Under the pieces are notes generated by a model that was not told the origin of the DNA, did not search any database, and worked only from the letters and a program-made list of their open reading frames with translations. From a bacterium UBP2_UBA4780 (GTDB taxonomy: Bacteria; Edwardsbacteria; AC1; EtOH8), in the NCBI GenBank assembly GCA_002403115.1, contig DHHE01000203.1:1-5999 (forward strand): a stretch of DNA of 5,999 bases, written 5' to 3'. The translations under genes were made by a program, and so were the position numbers. Below are positions 1 through 5,999 of this stretch, piece by piece. Positions within the stretch are counted from its first letter, which is position 1. Each line of letters opens with the position of its first letter.

Positions 1-12
1 GTCCTCCCTGCC

Positions 13-41
13 TTGACATCCGGCTATTGTTGGGGTATACT
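13..41 (+). promoter_or_regulatory. Sigma70-type promoter upstream of the PorV-family gene
   Basis: TTGACA at 13-18 is a perfect -35 box and TATACT at 36-41 matches the -10 consensus in five of six bases; the spacer is exactly 17 bp. Transcription should start near 48, leaving a leader of about 30 nt before the ATG at 78. The leader contains a tandem CAAGGC hexamer (58-69), whose AAGG at 65-68 is the only, weak, Shine-Dalgarno candidate. The boxes are read directly; promoter activity is inferred. Confidence 0.75.
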
Positions 42-77
42 TAACATCTAATCCATCCAAGGCCAAGGCAACAAGTT

Positions 78-1040
78 ATGAAAAATATAAGCAAAGCCAT
101 CCTGCTGGCGGCCCTCCTGCCGGCCGCCCCGCTCCACGGCGCCAAGTACGCCGGCGAGTTCCTGAGCATAGGCTACGGCTCCCGGGCCCTGGGCATGGGC
201 GGGGCCTTTGTCTCCATGGCCGAGGGCGGCTTCGCCTGCTACTGGAACCCGGCCGGCACCGCTTCCGGCGAGCACCGGCTGGAGTTCACCCACGCCAACA
301 ACTTCGACAACCTGGTCTCGTACGACGCCCTGGGCTACGCCCGTCCCGGCAAGGGGCAAGGACTGGGACTGGCGGTCCTCAGGCTTTCGGTCAAGGACAT
401 CCCCTTCACCAGCCAGGCGCTGATCGACCTCAACGGCAACGGGGTGATGGACCCGGGCGAGCGGCTGGACTACGACAAGATCACCCTGGCCAGCGACGCC
501 GAGACCGCCGTATTCCTGAATTACAGCCGGATGCTGGCCCCTTGGGTCGCCTGGGGCGTCAACGCCAAGGCGGTCAACAAGTCGGTGGGGGACAACTCGG
601 CCTGGGGCCTGGGCCTGGACGCCGGCCTGCTGGCCCGCCTGCCCCACCGCATCCGGTTGGGTTTGAACCTCCAGGACGCCACCACCACCTACCTGGCCTG
701 GGACACCGGCGCCCGGGAGGTGATCACGCCCACCGCCAAGCTGGGGGTCTCGACCAGCCCCTGGTTCGCCCCCTCGCTGACCCTGGCCCTGGACGCCGAC
801 GTCAGGTTCGAGAACCGCGGCCCGGCGGCCAACTACCACCTGGGGGCGCTCAGCGCCGACGTCAGGGCCGGGGCCGAGTACTGGATCCGCCGCCGCCTGG
901 CCCTGAGGCTGGGCTCGGACCAGGGGTCGCTGGCCGCCGGGGCCGGGCTGAGGCTGGGCCGCTTCTGCTTCGATTACGCCTACCTGGGCCACGCCGAGCT
1001 CAGGGGCAGCACCCGGCTGTCGGCCTCATACGGTTTCTAG
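78..1040 (+). CDS. PorV/PorQ-family outer-membrane beta-barrel protein
   Basis: A predicted outer-membrane barrel of 320 residues. A signal peptide is visible at residues 1-22 (basic start, leucine/alanine core, likely cut after HGA). The mature N-terminus carries the family signature: GEFLSIGYGSRALGMGGAFV (26-45) followed by YWNPAG (55-60). The rest is amphipathic beta-strand sequence rich in Gly, Leu and aromatics, and the protein ends in SASYGF; a terminal Phe is typical of BamA-inserted barrels. Known family members resemble FadL-type barrels. PorV itself shuttles type IX secretion substrates, but many bacteria have family members without type IX secretion, so the specific role here is unknown. 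One loop (117-128) has the spacing of a calcium-binding EF-hand loop. No upstream in-frame alternative start looks better than 78. The gene leads a two-gene unit and its stop lies 7 bp before the next start. Confidence 0.88.
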   Translation: MKNISKAILLAALLPAAPLHGAKYAGEFLSIGYGSRALGMGGAFVSMAEGGFACYWNPAGTASGEHRLEFTHANNFDNLVSYDALGYARPGKGQGLGLAVLRLSVKDIPFTSQALIDLNGNGVMDPGERLDYDKITLASDAETAVFLNYSRMLAPWVAWGVNAKAVNKSVGDNSAWGLGLDAGLLARLPHRIRLGLNLQDATTTYLAWDTGAREVITPTAKLGVSTSPWFAPSLTLALDADVRFENRGPAANYHLGALSADVRAGAEYWIRRRLALRLGSDQGSLAAGAGLRLGRFCFDYAYLGHAELRGSTRLSASYGF

Positions 1041-1047
1041 CCGGCGG

Positions 1048-1644
1048 ATGACCATACAGAGGGAGATCCGGCGCAAGGCATTCCACATCATGGCCGGTAT
1101 GTCCATACCGGTTATTTACTATGTCTTTATGGTGCTGGAGCGGACCTGGATGGCCACCTGGATCCTGGTGGCGGCCACCCTGGGCATCCTGGCGGTGGAC
1201 ATCATCCGCCTGCGCCACCAGTTCGTCAAGATCATCTTCATCGACTTCTTCGGGCCGATGATGCGGCGCCACGAGATCTCGGCCCTGACCGGCGCCACCT
1301 ACCTGATGATCTCCTCGCTGGTCTGCGTCCTGGTTTTCTCCGACGGCGTGGCCATCGCCGCCGTCTCCTACCTGGTGATCGGCGACTCCCTGGCGGCGGT
1401 GGTGGGGCGCAGCCTGGGCCGCACCAAGTTCTTCGAGAAGTCGTTCGAGGGGGCCGGGGCCGGGTTGCTGGGCTGCCTGGCGGTGGGGACGCTGATAGTG
1501 CTGCTGCCGGAGACCGGCCTGGGATACCTGCAGATGGCGGCCGGGGCCCTGACCGCCATCGTCGTCGAGATGCTTCCCATACCACTGGACGACAACATCC
1601 GGATCCCGCTGGCCTCGGGCGCGGTCATGCACCTGCTGTTCTAG
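1048..1644 (+). CDS. SEC59/DGK1/VTE5-family CTP-dependent lipid or polyprenol kinase-like membrane protein
   Basis: A 198-residue polytopic inner-membrane protein. Characteristic elements in order: the N-terminal EIRRKAFHIMAG (6-17), which supports this start over the internal Met at 15; LTGATYLM (80-87); IGDSLAAVVGRSLGRTKF (111-128), the likely nucleotide/metal region; KSFEGAGAG (131-139); and EMLPIPLDDNIRIPLASG (174-191) near the C-terminus. Hydrophobic stretches lie at about 14-30, 35-52, 82-97, 100-120, 136-153 and 157-173. Characterised relatives phosphorylate dolichol, phytol or diacylglycerol using CTP; some bacterial members are annotated as phosphatidate cytidylyltransferase-like. 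The substrate here cannot be read from sequence. It begins 7 bp after the PorV-family stop, with only GGCGG abutting the ATG as a ribosome site, so translation may be coupled to the upstream gene. No terminator hairpin is obvious after it. Confidence 0.85.
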   Translation: MTIQREIRRKAFHIMAGMSIPVIYYVFMVLERTWMATWILVAATLGILAVDIIRLRHQFVKIIFIDFFGPMMRRHEISALTGATYLMISSLVCVLVFSDGVAIAAVSYLVIGDSLAAVVGRSLGRTKFFEKSFEGAGAGLLGCLAVGTLIVLLPETGLGYLQMAAGALTAIVVEMLPIPLDDNIRIPLASGAVMHLLF

Positions 1645-1648
1645 CTTA

Positions 1649-1670
1649 TTAACCGCGGAGGGCGCAAAGT
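1649..1670 (+). repeat. Intergenic 22-nt repeat A, copy 1
   Basis: Begins TTAACCGCGGAGG and ends GCAAAGT. It matches copy 2 (1698-1719) at 19 of 22 positions, all three differences being G/A transitions; start-to-start distance is 49 bp. Homology extends left to AGCTT (1643-1647) with a 2-nt indel, so the repeat begins inside the stop codon of the upstream gene. Internally the unit is two related 9-mers, CCGCGGAGG and GCGCAAAGT. Confidence 0.75.
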
Positions 1671-1697
1671 CCCGGATTTTTCCTGACAACCTGAGCT

Positions 1698-1719
1698 TTA
1701 ACCGCAGAGGACGCGAAGT
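1698..1719 (+). repeat. Intergenic 22-nt repeat A, copy 2
   Basis: Begins TTAACCGCAGAGG and ends GCGAAGT, 19/22 identical to copy 1 at 1649-1670. This copy is bracketed by a 7-bp inverted repeat, TGACAAC at 1684-1690 and GTTGTCA at 1718-1724, which could close a 27-nt loop over it. The function is unknown. Confidence 0.75.
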
Positions 1720-1774
1720 TGTCAAAATCACTCAATTAGCCAAACCTTTGGCCTGTTGCTGCAGCTAAACCATG

Positions 1775-1800
1775 TTTTCATGCGTTCCTGGTTTCCTAAT
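1775..1800 (+). repeat. Dispersed 26-nt intergenic repeat B, copy 1 (upstream of the TPR-parvulin gene)
   Basis: Begins TTTTCATG and ends TTTCCTAAT. It matches a second copy at 5092-5117 at 23 of 26 positions, in the same orientation and likewise just ahead of a gene (43 bp before the ATG at 1843). Read on the minus strand, it is three variants of an 8-mer in tandem: TAGGAAAC, CAGGAACG, CATGAAAA. Confidence 0.7.
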
Positions 1801-1830
1801 GAAAAAACCTAAAATCCACCAACCCATCCT

Positions 1831-1837
1831 AAGGAGG
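1831..1837 (+). promoter_or_regulatory. Strong ribosome binding site of the TPR-parvulin gene
   Basis: AAGGAGG lies 5 nt before the ATG at 1843. It is the best Shine-Dalgarno in the window and fixes that start, which also gives an intact signal peptide. Confidence 0.9.
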
Positions 1838-1842
1838 AGAAC

Positions 1843-3252
1843 ATGAACCGGTTTGTCACCCTGTCCCTGCTGTTCATCCTGTCGCTTTCCGCCGCGGTTT
1901 TCGCCGCCGACAAGCCCAACGAGGCCGTCATGGCCAACACCGCGGCCATGGCCTTCCGGTACCTGGACTATCCCGAGGCGGCTGCCTCGTACCGCAGGCT
2001 GCTGGACGCTTTCCCCAAGTCCGGCCGGATCAAGGATTACACCTACCACTGGGCCGTGGCCCTGGAACGCACCGGCGACACCCAGCGGGCCGCCGAGCTG
2101 TACCAGGACGTGGTCACCAAGTACAAGGGCAGGAAGAGCGCCGTGGCCGGCATCGACAGCCTGGCCATGGAGGGCGTCGGCCGCTGCTTCAACAAGAACT
2201 TCAAGGAGTACGCGGTGGTCATCGACGGCCAGCCCATCACCAAGCTGGAGGTGGACGCCGAGCTGGAGAAGGTGCCCCCCTTCTACCGCGGCCAGTTCGA
2301 CAGCGAGGAGGGCCGCCAGAAGTTCCTCCAGCAGCTGATCGAGCGCCGGCTCCTGATGGCCGAGGCCATGCGGGCGGGAGTGGCCGGCAACCCCGACATC
2401 CACGCCCGGCTGGAAGAGACCCGGGAGAACGTGCTCATCCGGGCGCTGATCGAGAAGGAGGTCAGCCAGAAGGCCCAGCCCAGCGAGGCCGAGATCAAGA
2501 AGCACTACAAGGAACACGCCAAGGACTTCCAGACCCCGGAGCAGGTGCGGGCCAGGATGATCGTCACCCCGTCCAAGGCCAAGGCCGAGGAGGCCTACCG
2601 CCAGGCCGTCAAGAAGAAGGGCCTGCCCTTCGACAGCCTGGCCAAGACGCACTCCATCGACCCCACCAGCCGCTCCGGAGGGGACCTGGGCCTGGTGACC
2701 CGGGGCCAGCGCCCGGAGCTGGAGCCGGCCCTGTTCAATACCGGCAAGGGCCGCACCGGCAAACCGGTGCCCATCGAGACCAAGCACGCCATCGTCAGGC
2801 TTGAGTCCAAGCAGGGCAAAAAGCTGCACCTCAGGTGGATAGTGGTCAACACCGCCGCCGAGGCCGCCAAGATGCTGGAGACGCTCGACGCCGACCCGGC
2901 CGCCTTCGACAGCCTGGCCCGCAGGGGCTCGGTCGACCCGTCCAAGGACGCGGGCGGCGACCTGGGCCTGGTGGCCAAGGGCGAGGTGGACGACGCTGTC
3001 TTCGCCGCCGCCGCCAAGCTCAAGCCGGGAGCCCACACCCGCAAGCCGGTCGAGGTCCGCACCAAGTACGCCGTCTTCAGGGTCGAGGACCACATCCCGG
3101 CCGGCATGAGGCCGCTGGACCAGGTCCGGGCCCAGATCAGCGGCAACCTGGCCAAGGAACGCCAGAAGGAGGTCTACGAGAAGTTCATGGGGGACCTCAA
3201 GGCCAGGGCCAGGATCGAATACCCGGCCGAGCCGGCCCAGCAGGACAAGTGA
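1843..3252 (+). CDS. Secreted TPR plus SurA-like protein with two parvulin-type domains
   Basis: 469 residues, exported. The signal peptide is 1-21 (cleavage expected after AVFA). Residues 28-98 form two TPR-like helix pairs, for example YPEAAASYRRLLDAFPKSG (43-61) and GDTQRAAELYQDVVTKYKG (78-96). Residues 121-233 resemble the SurA N-terminal chaperone fold, starting AVVIDGQPITKLEVDAEL. Two tandem parvulin-type domains follow, about 234-322 (FDSLAKTHSIDP, GGDLGLVTRG) and 328-416 (FDSLARRGSVDP, GGDLGLVAKG), then a long charged C-terminal helix (424-460). Relatives bind unfolded outer-membrane proteins in the periplasm or isomerise prolyl bonds. Here the usual parvulin histidines are absent in both domains: Met239 and Trp332 replace the His of the ASHILV-type motif, and Ala316 and Ala410 that of the GYHII-type motif. 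A chaperone role without isomerase activity is therefore inferred. It looks monocistronic, between a repeat-filled spacer and a hairpin. Confidence 0.9.
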   Translation: MNRFVTLSLLFILSLSAAVFAADKPNEAVMANTAAMAFRYLDYPEAAASYRRLLDAFPKSGRIKDYTYHWAVALERTGDTQRAAELYQDVVTKYKGRKSAVAGIDSLAMEGVGRCFNKNFKEYAVVIDGQPITKLEVDAELEKVPPFYRGQFDSEEGRQKFLQQLIERRLLMAEAMRAGVAGNPDIHARLEETRENVLIRALIEKEVSQKAQPSEAEIKKHYKEHAKDFQTPEQVRARMIVTPSKAKAEEAYRQAVKKKGLPFDSLAKTHSIDPTSRSGGDLGLVTRGQRPELEPALFNTGKGRTGKPVPIETKHAIVRLESKQGKKLHLRWIVVNTAAEAAKMLETLDADPAAFDSLARRGSVDPSKDAGGDLGLVAKGEVDDAVFAAAAKLKPGAHTRKPVEVRTKYAVFRVEDHIPAGMRPLDQVRAQISGNLAKERQKEVYEKFMGDLKARARIEYPAEPAQQDK

Positions 3253-3279
3253 CCCGCCCTGCCGCGGCATGACGATGGC

Positions 3280-3314
3280 GACAGAGGCTGATGGCCCATC
3301 AGCCTCTGTCCTTT
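3280..3314 (+). terminator. Long hairpin terminator after the TPR-parvulin gene
   Basis: GACAGAGGCTGATG (3280-3293) pairs perfectly over 14 bp with CATCAGCCTCTGTC (3297-3310) around a 3-nt GCC loop, followed by CTTT. The stem is very stable but the T-run is only three bases, so termination is likely though not textbook. It begins 27 bp after the stop at 3252 and ends 6 bp before the next -35 box. Confidence 0.75.
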
Positions 3315-3316
3315 AG

Positions 3317-3345
3317 TTGACAACCGCCGCCAGAACCGCTATAAT
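3317..3345 (+). promoter_or_regulatory. Perfect consensus sigma70-type promoter of galT
   Basis: TTGACA (3317-3322) and TATAAT (3340-3345) are both perfect consensus boxes with the optimal 17-bp spacer. Initiation 6-8 bp past the -10 box falls at about 3351-3353, on the A of the galT ATG at 3352. The transcript should therefore have essentially no 5' leader, which agrees with the absence of any Shine-Dalgarno. Confidence 0.85.
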
Positions 3346-3351
3346 CCGATC

Positions 3352-4353
3352 ATGCCTGAACTGCGCAAGGATCCCATCATCGGCCGCTGGGTGATCATCT
3401 CCACCGAGCGCACCCGCCGCCCCATGGACTACAAGCCTGTCCCGGAGGAGGCGCCGGAGGGGCCCTGCCCCTTCTGCCCGGGCAACGAGGCCGCCACCCC
3501 GCCCGAGATCCTGGCCTACCGCGAGCCGGGCAGCGCCCCCAACGGCCCGGGATGGCAGGTGCGCGTCATCGCAAACAAATTCCCCACCCTCAAGGTTGAG
3601 GGCCAGGTGGACAAGACCGGGGAGGGCCTCTACGACAAGATGAACGGGGTCGGGGCCCACGAGGTGATCATCGAGAGCCCGGACCACGAGCGCTCCCTGG
3701 CCGACCAGGAAACGGGCCAGATCGAGAAGGTGCTGGCCGCCTTCGTGGCCCGGATGCATGACCTCAAGAAGGACGTCCGCCTCCAGTACCTGATGGTCTT
3801 CAAGAACCACGGCTTCCGGGCCGGGGCCTCGCTGCAGCACGGACACAGCCAGCTGATCGCCACCCCCATCGTGCCCAAGGCCATCAAGGAGGAGATGTAC
3901 GGCGCCCGCGACCACTTCCGCTACAAGGAGCGCTGCATCTTCTGCGACATAGTCCGCCAGGAGCTGGACGACCGACGGCGACTGGTTACCGAGAACGACG
4001 AGTTCCTGTCCATCGTCCCCTTCGCCGCCCGCTTTCCCTTCGAGACCTGGATACTGCCCAAGCGGCACAACCCCAGCTTCGAGGACTGCCAGCCTCATCA
4101 GGTCCCCCACCTGGCGGCCATCCTCAAGGAGACCCTGACCCGCATGAACCTCTCGGTGTCCCATCCCCCCTACAATTTCGTCATCCACACCTCTCCCTGC
4201 AACCAGCCCGGCCCGGAATGGTTCCACTGGCACATAGAGATCATGCCCCGCATCACCCGGGTGGCCGGCTTCGAGCGCGGCACCGGCTTTTACATCAACC
4301 CCACCCCGCCCGAGGAGGCCGCCCAGTACCTGCGGCAGGTGGCCGTTCCCTGA
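3352..4353 (+). CDS. galT: Galactose-1-phosphate uridylyltransferase (or related sugar-nucleotide phosphorylase), HIT superfamily
   Basis: A cytosolic transferase of 333 residues. In the Leloir pathway GalT moves UMP from UDP-glucose to galactose-1-phosphate through a uridylyl-histidine. The N-terminus LRKDPIIGRWVIISTERTRRP (within 4-24) is typical and no in-frame start lies upstream. The first zinc site is predicted at C39, C42, H103 and H163. The active-site segment is HGHSQ (163-167), with H165 as the expected nucleophile, rather than the HPHGQ of E. coli GalT. A second metal site is likely from CIFC (C195, C198), H239 and H294 (in FHWHIEIMPR). The two-zinc layout and HxHSQ motif recall Arabidopsis At5g18200, an ADP-glucose phosphorylase once annotated as GalT, so the substrate is uncertain although the family is not. 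A perfect promoter lies directly upstream and an MglA-like GTPase follows 18 bp after the stop. Confidence 0.92.
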   Translation: MPELRKDPIIGRWVIISTERTRRPMDYKPVPEEAPEGPCPFCPGNEAATPPEILAYREPGSAPNGPGWQVRVIANKFPTLKVEGQVDKTGEGLYDKMNGVGAHEVIIESPDHERSLADQETGQIEKVLAAFVARMHDLKKDVRLQYLMVFKNHGFRAGASLQHGHSQLIATPIVPKAIKEEMYGARDHFRYKERCIFCDIVRQELDDRRRLVTENDEFLSIVPFAARFPFETWILPKRHNPSFEDCQPHQVPHLAAILKETLTRMNLSVSHPPYNFVIHTSPCNQPGPEWFHWHIEIMPRITRVAGFERGTGFYINPTPPEEAAQYLRQVAVP

Positions 4354-4362
4354 AGCCGCTTT

Positions 4363-4367
4363 GAGGA
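4363..4367 (+). promoter_or_regulatory. Ribosome binding site of the MglA-like gene
   Basis: GAGGA lies 4 nt before the ATG at 4372, inside the 18-bp gap after galT. It supports this start and separate ribosome entry within a shared transcript. Confidence 0.7.
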
Positions 4368-4371
4368 CGCC

Positions 4372-4968
<597 letters not shown>

Positions 4969-4992
4969 AAGGTCCATCGCCGAAATGATACG

Positions 4993-5020
4993 GGCCAATC
5001 CTCTTTTCGGATTGGCCTTT
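4993..5020 (+). terminator. Intrinsic terminator after the galT-mglA unit
   Basis: GGCCAATCC (4993-5001) and GGATTGGCC (5009-5017) form a perfect 9-bp stem with a 7-nt T-rich loop, followed by TTT. It begins 24 bp after the mglA stop. The short T-tract makes efficiency uncertain. Confidence 0.75.
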
Positions 5021-5091
5021 CGCATGGGAGACGCCGTTGCTCGGGGAAGTAAGGCCGTCAAGGGCTATCCAACCAACTCTGTCGTCATCTT

Positions 5092-5117
5092 TTTTCATGA
5101 TTTCCTGGCTTCCTAAT
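5092..5117 (+). repeat. Dispersed 26-nt intergenic repeat B, copy 2 (upstream of recG)
   Basis: Begins TTTTCATG and ends CTTCCTAAT, 23/26 identical to the copy at 1775-1800 and in the same orientation, ending 16 bp before the recG ATG. On the minus strand it again reads as 8-mers: TAGGAAGC, CAGGAAAT, CATGAAAA. The rest of the spacer 5021-5133 shows no convincing promoter or gene. Confidence 0.7.
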
Positions 5118-5133
5118 TGGTTTTTCCGGCGGC

Positions 5134-5999
5134 ATGCTTGACGGCGGCGTCCAGTACCTCAAGGGGGTCGGCCCGCGCCGGGCCGCCCTGATGGCCAAGC
5201 TGGGGATCGTGAGCGTTCGCGACCTGCTCCTCCACCCGCCCCGGCGCTATCTGGACCGTTCCCTGACCAAGCCGGTCTCCGGCCTTCGGCCCGGGGAGAC
5301 GGTCACCGTCTTCGGCCGGGTGGCCGATTCCGGCTTGGCCCGGACCCGGCGCGGCCTGTCCATCTTCTCCCTGCTGCTCGACGACGGCACCGGGATGCTG
5401 CGCTGCCTGTGGTTCAACCAACCCTTCCTCAAGGACCGGTTCCTCACCGGCCGGACGGTGGTGGTCAACGGCCAGGTGCGCTGGGAGCGCGGCCCGTCCA
5501 TGGCCAGTCCGGAATACGAGGTTCTGGACGGCGACGAGGCCGAGCTGATCCACACCGGGCGCATCGTCCCCCTCTATCCCTCCACCGCCGGCCTCACCAA
5601 CCGCCAGCTCCGCACGGTCATCAAGGGCGCCCTGGACGGCCACCTGGATTCGTTCGCCGATAACCTCGCCCCCGAGATCATTTCGCGTCGCGGCCTGACG
5701 GGCATCCGGCAGGCCTTGCAGGATCTGCATTTCCCGCCGGACATGGAAAGCGTGGCCCGGGCCCGCCGGCGCCTGGCCTACGACGAGCTTCTGGCCCTGC
5801 AGCTCCTTTTGGCCCGGCGGAGGAGCGCCCGCCTGGGGACGGAGCGCGCCAGGCCGCTGTCGGACCGCTCCTGGTCCGGTGATTTCCGCCGGACGCTGCC
5901 CTTCGGGCTGACGCCCGCCCAGGAGAGGGTGATCGCCGAGATAGGGGCCGATCTGGAGTCGGACCGCCCCATGTACCGCCTGCTGCAGGGCGACGTCGG
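5134..5999 (+). CDS. recG: ATP-dependent DNA helicase RecG (N-terminal part, cut by window end)
   Basis: 288 codons of RecG are present and the frame stays open to the last base. RecG reverses stalled replication forks and migrates branched DNA junctions. Visible in order: the start MLDGGVQYLKGVGPRRAAL (1-19) with its helix-hairpin-helix-like YLKGVGP; DLLLHPPRRYLDRS (30-43); the OB-fold wedge domain (about 55-145), with LLDDGTGMLRCLWFN; IVPLYPSTAGLT (144-155); and the start of helicase domain 1 with FGLTPAQ (257-263, Q-motif-like) and MYRLLQGDV (280-288). The window stops inside the conserved GDVGSGKT Walker A motif, so the catalytic core is not seen; full family length is near 690 residues. 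The ATG at 5134 is the only start that keeps the conserved N-terminus, since an in-frame TGA lies upstream at 5098. No clear Shine-Dalgarno precedes it. Confidence 0.96.
   Translation, partial: MLDGGVQYLKGVGPRRAALMAKLGIVSVRDLLLHPPRRYLDRSLTKPVSGLRPGETVTVFGRVADSGLARTRRGLSIFSLLLDDGTGMLRCLWFNQPFLKDRFLTGRTVVVNGQVRWERGPSMASPEYEVLDGDEAELIHTGRIVPLYPSTAGLTNRQLRTVIKGALDGHLDSFADNLAPEIISRRGLTGIRQALQDLHFPPDMESVARARRRLAYDELLALQLLLARRRSARLGTERARPLSDRSWSGDFRRTLPFGLTPAQERVIAEIGADLESDRPMYRLLQGDV

Noticed and set aside
542..1051. A 169-codon plus-strand frame inside the PorV-family gene and similar internal frames inside the TPR-parvulin and mglA genes
   Set aside because: They are out-of-frame readings of the true genes, rich in Gly/Arg/Pro, without ribosome sites or domains.
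48..1731. Minus-strand open frames of 314 and 243 codons opposite the PorV-family and kinase-like genes
   Set aside because: They are also GC shadows, with repetitive Gly/Gln/Pro/Val composition and no recognisable motifs, covering well-supported plus-strand genes.
1758..1765. GCTGCAGC palindrome as an operator
   Set aside because: Eight bases of perfect dyad are expected by chance at this composition, and no flanking symmetry extends it.
1810..1815. TAAAAT as a possible -10 box for the TPR-parvulin gene
   Set aside because: No acceptable -35 lies at 16-18 bp (the best is TTCCTG at 19 bp, matching two of six). A promoter must exist in 1645-1842 or upstream, but I cannot place it.
5024..5116. 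A 30-codon frame between the mglA terminator and recG
   Set aside because: No Shine-Dalgarno, it starts just past a terminator and runs through repeat B; nothing in the peptide looks functional.

Overview
The window is GC-rich (strong G/C at third codon positions), and every supported gene reads on the plus strand. It looks like chromosome from a Gram-negative bacterium with an outer membrane: it carries a PorV/PorQ-type outer-membrane barrel and a SurA-like periplasmic chaperone. The mix of a PorV-family protein, a SEC59/DGK1/VTE5 lipid kinase-like protein, an MglA-type GTPase and an APL-like GalT fits the FCB group or one of the uncultivated candidate phyla around it. That placement is an inference from gene content; the sequence does not fix the taxon. 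No plasmid, phage, transposase, CRISPR, tRNA or rRNA signal was seen.

Layout. Positions 1-77 hold a good sigma70-type promoter (TTGACA, 17 bp, TATACT). It drives a two-gene unit: a PorV-family barrel (78-1040), then 7 bp later a polytopic membrane protein of the dolichol/phytol/diacylglycerol kinase family (1048-1644). The 198-bp spacer 1645-1842 has no convincing gene; it holds two copies of a 22-nt repeat and one copy of a second, 26-nt repeat. Next is a secreted TPR plus SurA-N plus double-parvulin protein (1843-3252), with a strong Shine-Dalgarno and a 14-bp hairpin after its stop.

A perfect consensus promoter (TTGACA, 17 bp, TATAAT) starts 7 bases past that hairpin and sits so close to galT (3352-4353) that the mRNA should be leaderless. 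An MglA-like small GTPase (4372-4968) follows 18 bp later, probably in the same transcript, and a hairpin terminator ends the unit. The spacer 4969-5133 carries a second copy of the 26-nt repeat just ahead of recG, which starts at 5134 and runs off the window immediately before its Walker A lysine.

Functionally this is a mixed housekeeping neighbourhood: outer-membrane biogenesis or secretion (PorV-like, SurA-like), polyprenol/lipid phosphorylation, sugar-nucleotide metabolism (GalT), polarity or motility signalling (MglA-like) and replication-fork repair (RecG). I see no evidence for a new dedicated multi-gene system. The most interesting points are the predicted leaderless galT, the TPR-parvulin protein whose two parvulin domains both lack the usual histidines, and the two families of short-period intergenic repeats.
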